Part shown: in pieces, positions 58,016 to 64,000 of the stretch
How positions within the stretch are numbered: position 1 is the first letter of the stretch
Layout: each line of letters starts with the position of its first letter
Assembly: GCF_019334805.1 (NCBI RefSeq)
Contig: NZ_CP079822.1
Span: 496,001 to 560,000, forward strand
DNA from: Rothia mucilaginosa
GTDB taxonomy: Bacteria > Actinomycetota > Actinomycetes > Actinomycetales > Micrococcaceae
DNA length: 64,000 nt
Direction: 5' to 3'
Made by a program: the position numbers and the translations under genes
The notes under the pieces: model-generated
Databases searched by the model: none
What the model was told of the DNA's origin: nothing
The model's input: only the letters and a program-made list of their open reading frames with translations

Positions 58016-58197
58016 TTCGAATACATTCGAACACTCATTCACTCTCGTCTCCCGGAAGACTCCGGGTCGAATCTTCGAACATTTTTCGAACATCCACCCG
58101 TAAATCCTGAATTTCAGGAGAGATTCAAGAGTATATACGAACTCTTGTTCTAAAGTCTAGCAGAGATGTACTAAAAATTTCTTCGAGTTTCGAAGAA
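58016..58197. repeat. Cluster of TTCGAA motifs upstream of lexA
   Basis: The hexamer TTCGAA occurs at 58016-58021, 58026-58031, 58074-58079 and 58085-58090, in two pairs spaced 10 and 11 bases. A longer inverted repeat, TTCTTCGA-GTT-TCGAAGAA, is at 58179-58197. They lie between the LysM gene and the lexA promoter and could be regulator sites. Confidence 0.7.
58137..58152. promoter_or_regulatory. LexA-box-like site
   Basis: ACGAACTCTTGTTCTA matches the actinobacterial SOS consensus (CGAAC, four bases, GTTCG) except at the outer bases. It lies 64 bases upstream of the lexA -35 and could act on either divergent gene. Confidence 0.55.
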
Positions 58198-58215
58198 AAA
58201 ATCTAGAATATTTGT

Positions 58216-58244
58216 TTGAGTTTTTCGGTGTAGTGTTCTACACT
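58216..58244 (+). promoter_or_regulatory. lexA promoter
   Basis: TTGAGT (58216-58221), a 17-base spacer and TACACT (58239-58244) predict transcription from about 58251 and a leader of roughly 300 bases. Confidence 0.55.
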
Positions 58245-58556
58245 GGTGTCAAGAGACGTTCCACACGCTCCTGATGAGTCCTACTCACAGCAGGTTTCTG
58301 TACCCGTTACAGCTTGGTTCTGTATCGAGTGCAGGTGCTGCTGACTGAGTTTTATAGGGCGGAGGTGCATACTCGTTGCCTGTGTATCGCTCCGGTATCG
58401 CTCCGGCACGGATAGAATTCCTCCACCCCCTGACGAGATAAGACCCATTTCGGCAGAACCAAAAAAATTTTTAGGACACCATCGGAAAACGTGTGAAGCA
58501 CCCATCCGTGCCCCGACCGGAATACAGAGGCCGGAGTACAGACCGAAGGAAAAGAA

Positions 58557-59231
58557 ATGGCAACAGCACCCCGTCCGGCGCTGACCGCGCGCCAGCAGAA
58601 GATTCTTGACGCGATCCGCACCGAGATTGAACAAAAGGGTTACCCGCCGTCCATGCGCCAGATTGGTGACATGGTGGGTCTTGCGTCCCTGTCCTCGGTC
58701 ACTCACCAGCTCGGTCGTCTCGAGACCATGGGCTACATTCGCCGCGATCCCAAGCTCCCCCGCGCCATTGAGGTGCTGGATGAGAACGGCGTCGGCATGC
58801 ACGGTAGCTCCTCCTCGTCCCTGCCCGAGCTGCCGAACTTCGAAGTCGGCGATGAGGACCTCGTACCCGTTCCCCTGGTTGGACGAATTGCGGCGGGCGG
58901 TCCCATCACCGCCGAGCAGTCCGTGGAGGATGTGCTCGCCCTGCCCCGCCAGCTGGTCGGTAGCGGCAAGCTTTTCATGCTCAAGGTCAAGGGCGATTCC
59001 ATGATTGACGCCGCAATTTGCGACGGCGACTGGGTGGTTGTCCGCGAGCAGCACACCGCTGACAATGGCGATATCGTTGCTGCTCTGCTTGACGATGAAG
59101 CAACCGTGAAGGTGTTCCGTCAGGTCGACGGCCACACCTGGCTCATGCCGCGCAACTCCAACTACGAGCCGATTATGGGCGACCGCGCAACCGTCATGGG
59201 TAAGGTCGTCTCCGTGCTGCGTAGTCTCTAG
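58557..59231 (+). CDS. lexA: SOS repressor LexA
   Basis: This 224-residue repressor cleaves itself when stimulated by RecA filaments. The N-terminal winged helix ([48 protein letters not shown]) is followed by a Ser-rich linker and the peptidase domain. The cleavage site is Ala113-Gly114 (RIAAGGP), the catalytic Ser148 is in KGDSMID, and Lys185 is in ATVKVF. All are intact. The start at 58557 has AAGGA about seven bases upstream. The gene is divergent from the LysM gene and converges on dinG. Confidence 0.97.
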   Translation: MATAPRPALTARQQKILDAIRTEIEQKGYPPSMRQIGDMVGLASLSSVTHQLGRLETMGYIRRDPKLPRAIEVLDENGVGMHGSSSSSLPELPNFEVGDEDLVPVPLVGRIAAGGPITAEQSVEDVLALPRQLVGSGKLFMLKVKGDSMIDAAICDGDWVVVREQHTADNGDIVAALLDDEATVKVFRQVDGHTWLMPRNSNYEPIMGDRATVMGKVVSVLRSL

Positions 59232-59281
59232 ACAGCACAGCATCTAAAAGACATAGCAGCGAGGCTTTTAGCTCTATATAG

Positions 59282-59329
59282 AAATCACCCCGGTGATACG
59301 TGAACGTTCACGTATCACCGGGGTGATTT
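59282..59329. terminator. Perfect 48-bp palindromic terminator between lexA and dinG
   Basis: A perfect palindrome centred at 59305/59306, with arms AAATCACCCCGGTGATACGT..., has A/T runs on both sides and so can end lexA and dinG from either direction. A hairpin needs a small loop at the AACGTT centre. Confidence 0.85.
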
Positions 59330-59382
59330 TTATATTTCCAAAGCGGAAGGTGCGGCGCTGCCAGGACTGGATCCCGCCCGAG

Positions 59383-61455
59383 CTAACGCTCAATACTCGC
59401 CGAAAGACGAGCCAGCGCGCCGGTCACCGCGGCCTTATTCTGCGTTGACCACATCGGCGGCATCGCCTTCATCAAGAAACCGCCGTAGCGTTTAGTCGCC
59501 ACACGCGAATCCAGCACAGCCACCACGCCGCGGTCAGACACCGAACGGATCAGGCGACCCGCGCCCTGCGCCATACGAATCGCCGCGTGGTGAGCAGAAA
59601 CCGCCATAAAGCCGTTACCGCGGTGACGGTTCACCGCCTCCGTACGAGCCTGCGCAATCGGGTCATCCGGGCGCGGGAACGGAATGCGGTCCATCACCAC
59701 CAGGCGGCACGAGTCGCCCGGAACGTCCACGCCCTGCCACAGGCTCATCGTGCCAAACAGGCAGGAGTCGACGTCCTCGCTGAACTCCTCTACCAGTGCC
59801 TTGAGCGAAGACTCGCCCTGCAACAGGATGTTCAGGTCGCTATGCTCACGCATGTATTCGGCGGCACGCTCGGCGGCACGTTTCGAGGAGAACAGGCCCA
59901 GGGCACCACCCTCGGATGCTTCGCACAGTTCACGCAGACGCTCCAGTTGCCCCTCGTGCACACCAAATCCCGGAGGCTTCAAATCCCCGGCAACGTACAT
60001 GATGCCCTGCTTGCGGTAGTCGAAAGGTGAACCCACGTCGATACTCGTCCAGCGCGGCGCACCCTCCCCTTGCAGTCCCAGGGCAGCGGCTGCAACATCA
60101 AAAGAGTCACCCACCGTCAGGGTTGCACTCGTCAAAATTACGGTGCGGTCAGCGAACAGGCCGTCACGCAGCTGCAGGCCAACGCTCAACGGGGCGATAT
60201 TCAGGGTCGCCGGGTCGGTGTCGGAAGCAGCCACATAGCGACCGTTCTCCCAGCCGCCCTGACGAGAAATCCACAGAACGTCCTGCTCGCCCGAAGCCTC
60301 CAGAATGCGGCTACTCATATCGTGCACCTCAGAGACACGCGAGCGCGCCATCTGCAGGCCGGCGTCAACGTCCTGACCGTCCGGTTTTATATCGGAGAGG
60401 GCGGTGCGGGCGGCATCGTTGACCGCAGAAATAGCGGTCAAAAGGCGACCGCCCAGGCCCTTCAGCAGGCCCTCGGCAAGACCCTCGAAAGCGGTCTCCA
60501 GGGTGCCGGCTGCCATTTCCAGTGCGCCGGAATCAGCCTTCGAATGCTTCTTCACGCTACGTGCCGCACGGCGAACCATCGCAACCGTCAAAGAACCAGA
60601 CACGGCACCGGTCACGCGGTCCACCAGCTCATGAGCCTCATCAATAATGACCGTCTCATGTTCGGGCAGAACCTTCATGCCTTCAAAAGCGTTAATCGCC
60701 AGCAGGGCGTGGTTCGTGATGACAATGTCAGCCTCAGCGGCACGGCTACGCGCCATCTCGCTAAAGCACTCTTCCACCAGCGGGCAGCGGCGGCCCAGAC
60801 ACTCGGCGGCACTGACCGACACCTGAGCCCAGGCGCGGTCAGAGACGCCGGGCTTCAACTCGTCACGGTCGCCAGTCTCCGTGCGGTCAGCCCACTCGCG
60901 CAGGCGCACCACTTCCTCACCCACGCGGGAGGTCGAAGAAGGCATGTCAAAGAGAGCATCCGGCTCGTCTTCCGGGTAGCCGCCCTCCAGCTTGTGCAGG
61001 CAGAGGTAGTTATTGCGGCCCTTGAGCAGAGCCACCTGCGCCTGCGACTCCGGGCGAGGCTCCAGCGCTTGTAGAAGACGCGGAATATCGCGGTTCACAA
61101 TCTGCGCCTGCAGGGCGAGGGTCGCCGTCGCAACCACAATCGGCTGGTCCGACTCCCCCACCCGCGCCAGGGCAGGAACCAGGTAGCCCAGGGACTTACC
61201 GGTACCGGTACCCGCCTGGACCAGCAGGTGACGCTGCAGTTCAAGAGCCTGCGCCACATGCGCCGCCATGGTGCGCTGACCGGCACGATTCTGACCGCCA
61301 GTGGCGGCAACCGCCTCATCCAGCAGGGTCAAGGCATCCTTCGCACCGGGCAGGCTCTCAAGCTCCTGTCCGGTGAATCGGGTGCCGTCGGTCGCCGATC
61401 CGGGCACAGTTCCCGGGGCGTTTTTGGGCGCGTTGATGCTCTCGGTCACGCTCAT
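59383..61455 (-). CDS. DinG-type 5'-3' DNA helicase with iron-sulfur cluster
   Basis: This 690-residue XPD/DinG-like helicase has Walker A AGTGTGKSLGYLVPA near residue 82. Cysteines for a 4Fe-4S cluster are in NNYLCLHKL and AECLGRRCPLVEECF. The Walker B box is VIIDEAHELVDRV, with TSATLTVGDSFD, SLWQGVDVPGDSCRLVVMDRIPF and QGAGRLIRS motifs following. It should unwind forked or R-loop DNA. The start at 61455 has AAGGG upstream and lies six bases after the hflX stop, so the two form an operon. In E. coli dinG is SOS-induced; here it follows hflX and no LexA box is evident for it. Confidence 0.92.
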   Translation of the reverse strand: MSVTESINAPKNAPGTVPGSATDGTRFTGQELESLPGAKDALTLLDEAVAATGGQNRAGQRTMAAHVAQALELQRHLLVQAGTGTGKSLGYLVPALARVGESDQPIVVATATLALQAQIVNRDIPRLLQALEPRPESQAQVALLKGRNNYLCLHKLEGGYPEDEPDALFDMPSSTSRVGEEVVRLREWADRTETGDRDELKPGVSDRAWAQVSVSAAECLGRRCPLVEECFSEMARSRAAEADIVITNHALLAINAFEGMKVLPEHETVIIDEAHELVDRVTGAVSGSLTVAMVRRAARSVKKHSKADSGALEMAAGTLETAFEGLAEGLLKGLGGRLLTAISAVNDAARTALSDIKPDGQDVDAGLQMARSRVSEVHDMSSRILEASGEQDVLWISRQGGWENGRYVAASDTDPATLNIAPLSVGLQLRDGLFADRTVILTSATLTVGDSFDVAAAALGLQGEGAPRWTSIDVGSPFDYRKQGIMYVAGDLKPPGFGVHEGQLERLRELCEASEGGALGLFSSKRAAERAAEYMREHSDLNILLQGESSLKALVEEFSEDVDSCLFGTMSLWQGVDVPGDSCRLVVMDRIPFPRPDDPIAQARTEAVNRHRGNGFMAVSAHHAAIRMAQGAGRLIRSVSDRGVVAVLDSRVATKRYGGFLMKAMPPMWSTQNKAAVTGALARLSASIER

Positions 61456-61461
61456 CCGCCC

Positions 61462-63174
61462 TTAGAGAGCCTCAGAGTTAGAGGGCTGCTCGGAGTCAGA
61501 TGCGGTCGCTTCAGCCAGGGCGTGCGCCTCCGCAAGTTCCTCTTCCAGGACCTCCAGCAGGTCGCCTTCCAGCACATACTCGGACAGTTCGGAGGCGACA
61601 TCCTCACGGACCAGAGCCACCACGAACGTGCCGTCCGATACGAAATCGGTGCTCTTAATTTCGGCGTCCCACTCGTGCAGGCGCGAAATAATCTCACCGT
61701 GCGAGTACGGAATCAGCAGCTTCACCTCAATGGAGGGGCGCGGAATGGTGTCCGCAATCTTCTGCTTCAGCTCCTCAATACCCTCACCGGTACGCGCCGA
61801 AACAATCACGTGCTCCGGCTCGCGCTGGCGCATACGCTCCAGCACGAACGGGTCGGCGGCATCCGCCTTATTCAGCACAATAATCTCGGGGATATGGCGG
61901 GCGTCAACCTCCGCAATGACCTCGCGGACAGCACGAATCTGCCCCTCCGGATCCGGGTGCGAAGCATCCACCACGTGCAGGATGACGTCAGCGTCAGCGA
62001 CCTCTTCCAGGGTGGAGCGGAACGCCTCCACCAGCTGGGTCGGCAACGAACGCACGAAACCCACCGTGTCAGAGAGGGTGTAGCCGATACCGTCCGGGGT
62101 CTGAGCCTTACGGACGGTCGGGTCCAGAGTCGCAAACAGGGCGTTCTCCACGAGCACGCCGGCATCGGTCAGACGGTTCAGCAGGGAGGACTTACCCGCG
62201 TTCGTGTACCCGGCAATAGCAACCGAAGGCACACGGTTACGGCGACGGTTCAGACGCTTCGTCTCACGCGCCGGCGCCATCGCAGCAATCTCACGCTTAA
62301 GCTTCGCCATGCGAGCGCGCAGGCGGCGGCGGTCCATCTCAATCTTGGTTTCACCGGGACCACGCGAACCGATACCCTCACCGGCTGCGGCACGGCCACC
62401 CGCCTGACGGGACAGGGACGCACCCCAACCACGCAGACGCGGCAGCATGTACTCCAGCTGAGCCAGCTCAACCTGTGCCTTACCCTCGCGGGACTTAGCG
62501 TGCTGAGCGAAAATGTCGAGAATCAGGGCGGTGCGGTCAATGACCTTGACCTTCACGATGTCTTCGAGGGCACGACGCTGAGAGGGAGCCAGTTCGGAGT
62601 CGACGATGACGGTGTCGGCGCCGGTCGCCTCCACAATGTCCTTGAGTTCCAGTGCCTTACCGGAGCCGAGGAAGGTGCCGGGGTCCGGCTTGAGGCGGCG
62701 CTGAACCAGGCCGTCCAGAACCTCGGAACCTGCGGTTTCAGCCAGTGCCGCGAGCTCACGCAGAGAGTTCTCTGCGTCCTCTACGGTGCCTTCAGTCCAC
62801 AAACCAGCCAGCACCACGCGCTCCAGGCGCAGCTGGCGGTACTCGACCTCGGTGACGTCTTCAAGTTCGGTGGAGAGGTTCGCGATACGGCGCAGTGCGC
62901 GGCGCTCAGCGAGATCTTCCTGGTCACCGTCATATTCGGAATGCTCGCGCTGAACGTCAGAAATTTCACGCGCGCGAGTATCCAGCACACGGCGGCTATT
63001 GTTGCCGTGAGTGCTGGAAGAATTATCGCTGTGATGCGCGGTACCGGTGGCGTCATACGTCGTGACGGAGGCGGCGGCCTGGGAGCGACCCAGAACGCGG
63101 TCTACGGTGCGGCGTAGCTGCTCATCGCTGGGCAGCTTTTCGGTATCAGATACGGGGGTGTTCTTAGAATTCAT
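61462..63174 (-). CDS. hflX: Ribosome-associated GTPase HflX
   Basis: HflX rescues stalled ribosomes by splitting the subunits under stress. The N-terminal HflX domain (RLERVVLAGLWTEGTVEDAENSLRELAALAETAG, DTVIVDSELAPSQRRALEDIVKVKVIDRTALILDIFAQHAKSREGKAQVELAQLEYMLPRL) leads to the GTPase domain with GYTNAGKSSLLN, DTVGFVRSLP and NKAD. A C-terminal domain and a Glu/Ala-rich tail follow. The gene begins at 63174 with almost no leader: TAGAAT lies nine bases upstream and only a weak GAG is present. It is divergent from the methyltransferase gene. Confidence 0.95.
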   Translation of the reverse strand: MNSKNTPVSDTEKLPSDEQLRRTVDRVLGRSQAAASVTTYDATGTAHHSDNSSSTHGNNSRRVLDTRAREISDVQREHSEYDGDQEDLAERRALRRIANLSTELEDVTEVEYRQLRLERVVLAGLWTEGTVEDAENSLRELAALAETAGSEVLDGLVQRRLKPDPGTFLGSGKALELKDIVEATGADTVIVDSELAPSQRRALEDIVKVKVIDRTALILDIFAQHAKSREGKAQVELAQLEYMLPRLRGWGASLSRQAGGRAAAGEGIGSRGPGETKIEMDRRRLRARMAKLKREIAAMAPARETKRLNRRRNRVPSVAIAGYTNAGKSSLLNRLTDAGVLVENALFATLDPTVRKAQTPDGIGYTLSDTVGFVRSLPTQLVEAFRSTLEEVADADVILHVVDASHPDPEGQIRAVREVIAEVDARHIPEIIVLNKADAADPFVLERMRQREPEHVIVSARTGEGIEELKQKIADTIPRPSIEVKLLIPYSHGEIISRLHEWDAEIKSTDFVSDGTFVVALVREDVASELSEYVLEGDLLEVLEEELAEAHALAEATASDSEQPSNSEAL

Positions 63175-63304
63175 ACGACTCTAATTCTACCGCCGTTGCC
63201 CGCATCAGGTAGGGGGTTCGGTCGCCTGTGCGCTCAGGGCGTGCAAGCTGCCGACCCGCCCCGCGCATACACTGCCCGTGTGCGGCGGGTTCTTGCCCTA
63301 CCGG

Positions 63305-63310
63305 TACACT
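63305..63310 (+). promoter_or_regulatory. -10 element placed for a leaderless methyltransferase mRNA
   Basis: TACACT ends seven bases before the ATG at 63318, and there is no ribosome binding site. The counterpart on the minus strand is TAGAAT (63189-63184), nine bases from the hflX start. Confidence 0.5.
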
Positions 63311-63317
63311 GGATAGC

Positions 63318-63941
63318 ATGAGCGAGCAGCATTATTTCTCTGAAACCCCCGAGACCGAATTCAAGCCCCGTCCCGTGCAGGTGGAGCTTGCCGGCCGCAA
63401 GGTCACCGTCACCACAGCTAACGGCATTTTCAGCCCCTCCGGTATTGATAAGGGCACCGCTATTTTGCTGCAGGAAGCACCCGACCCGCAGGGTACACGC
63501 ATGCTCGACATCGGCTGCGGTTGGGGCCCCATCACCCTGACTTTGGCGATGCTCGCACCGCAGGCGCAGGTGCACGCGGTGGACGTGAACTCCCGCTCCA
63601 TTAGCCTGACCGAACGCAATGCCGCCGCTCTCGGCCTGTCCAACGTCACCGTGGGAACCCCCGAATCGGTTGACCCCCAACTGCGTTTTGACACCATCTG
63701 GTCAAACCCGCCGATTCGCGTGGGCAAGGAGGTTCTGCACGAAATCCTGCTGACCTGGCTGCCGCGCCTGGCGCCCGGCGGTGACGCCTACCTGGTGGTT
63801 CAGAAGAATCTGGGCTCCGATTCTTTGCAGAAGTGGATGGACGCGCAGCTTGAGGATCTGCACCCCGGCGAGTTTGAGGTGTCGCGCTATGCGACCTCGA
63901 AGGGCTTCCGTATTCTGCGGGTGCACCGCTACGAGGACTAA
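63318..63941 (+). CDS. RsmC/RlmG-like rRNA guanine-N2 methyltransferase
   Basis: This 207-residue class I SAM methyltransferase has the N-terminal MSEQHYFSETPE typical of actinobacterial RsmC-like proteins, the SAM motif DIGCGWGPITL at 64-74, and the N6/N2-amine motif NPPIR at 130-134, where the NPP binds the amino group. It corresponds to the C-terminal catalytic half of E. coli RsmC. The likely product is an m2G in 16S rRNA. The start at 63318 follows TACACT by seven bases without any Shine-Dalgarno sequence, so a leaderless mRNA is likely. The stop TAA at 63939 lies within the first unit of a 15-bp tandem repeat. Confidence 0.88.
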   Translation: MSEQHYFSETPETEFKPRPVQVELAGRKVTVTTANGIFSPSGIDKGTAILLQEAPDPQGTRMLDIGCGWGPITLTLAMLAPQAQVHAVDVNSRSISLTERNAAALGLSNVTVGTPESVDPQLRFDTIWSNPPIRVGKEVLHEILLTWLPRLAPGGDAYLVVQKNLGSDSLQKWMDAQLEDLHPGEFEVSRYATSKGFRILRVHRYED

Positions 63942-63999
63942 AACCTCTGGTGTTAAATCCTCTAGCGCTAAAACTTCTGGCGCTAAATCCTCCGGCGCT
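63940..63999. repeat. 15-bp tandem repeat, four copies, running to the window edge
   Basis: The units (63940-63954, 63955-63969, 63970-63984, 63985-63999) follow AAA[AT]C[CT]TCT-G-G[CT]G[CT]T. The array begins inside the methyltransferase stop codon and probably continues beyond the window. In the +1 frame it would encode K-[TS]-S-[GS]-[AV] pentapeptides. Confidence 0.9.
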
Positions 64000-64000
64000 C

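Larger units (their letters stand above)
57758..58556. other. Intergenic region between the LysM gene and lexA
   Basis: About 800 bases without a gene. It has a cluster of TTCGAA motifs (58016-58197), a LexA-box-like site (58137-58152), a lexA promoter (58216-58244), a TGAGT-CCT-ACTCA hairpin (58274-58286), an 11-bp tandem duplication TATCGCTCCGG (58385-58406) and a long lexA leader. Short ORFs on the minus strand here have no ribosome sites. Confidence 0.65.

Noticed and set aside
58270..58300. CTGATGAG in the lexA leader, resembling the core of a hammerhead ribozyme
   Set aside because: The matching GAAA and flanking stems are absent; only a small TGAGT/ACTCA hairpin forms.
61228..63117. 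Long plus-strand open frame of 629 codons opposite hflX and dinG
   Set aside because: It mirrors the codon structure of hflX on the other strand, has composition typical of antisense frames in GC-rich genes, and spans two genes.

Overview
The window comes from a high-GC Gram-positive actinobacterium. The 16S and 23S sequences, the gene order and the protein sequences fit Rothia (Micrococcaceae), probably the R. mucilaginosa group; this is recognition by eye, not a database search. Nearly all genes lie on the minus strand. I see no prophage, insertion sequence, integron or CRISPR array. It is a stretch of core chromosome, so the interest is in how conserved blocks have been altered.

Layout. 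1-6.5 kb: accessory genes (a lipoprotein cut by the window edge, a 726-residue protein I do not recognise, two small membrane proteins) and the alkylation-repair pair ogt and tag. 6.8-10.6 kb: two tandem L-lactate permeases. 11.1 kb: tRNA-Pro(GGG). 11.4-30.2 kb: a long conserved actinobacterial block transcribed leftwards: a TPR protein, a HAD phosphatase, a micro-protein, tlyA, nadK, recN, pyrG, a NUDIX hydrolase, xerD, parA, scpA, scpB, rluB, tyrA, cmk, der. It matches in order the M. tuberculosis Rv1691-Rv1713 region as I remember it. 30.4-36.1 kb: a complete 16S-23S-5S rRNA operon with at least two strong promoters, sitting between the TPR gene and tyrS. 36.4-44.6 kb: tyrS, helD, apt, an acyl-CoA ligase, an argR with no arginine genes around it, and a Tyr/Asp/Glu-repeat membrane protein. 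44.7-54.6 kb: pheST, a CDF-DUF421-NUDIX operon, an SpoU methyltransferase and infC-rpmI-rplT. 54.9-64 kb: a DUF1844 gene, priA, a degenerate hisH, a LysM gene divergent from lexA, then dinG, hflX and an RsmC-like methyltransferase.

How it fits together. Most genes serve translation (infC, rpmI, rplT, pheST, tyrS, der, tlyA, rluB, rRNA), chromosome maintenance (scpAB, parA, xerD), DNA repair and SOS (lexA, recN, dinG, ogt, tag) and nucleotide supply (pyrG, cmk, apt, nadK).

The most unusual signal is coordinated erosion of amino-acid biosynthesis. The hisH product, translationally coupled to priA, has lost every residue of the glutaminase Cys-His-Glu triad. PriA itself has altered substrate loops. 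The hisD/hisC/hisB genes I would expect beside hisH are absent. argR stands alone between pheT and tyrS, where relatives carry argCJBDF and argGH. The argR, hisH and priA reading frames are nevertheless intact, so these leftovers may have been given new jobs. Other points to check are an AUU-initiated infC with an attenuator-like leader, a cluster of TTCGAA motifs upstream of lexA, several probable leaderless starts, and 15-bp minisatellites, one of which runs off the right edge.
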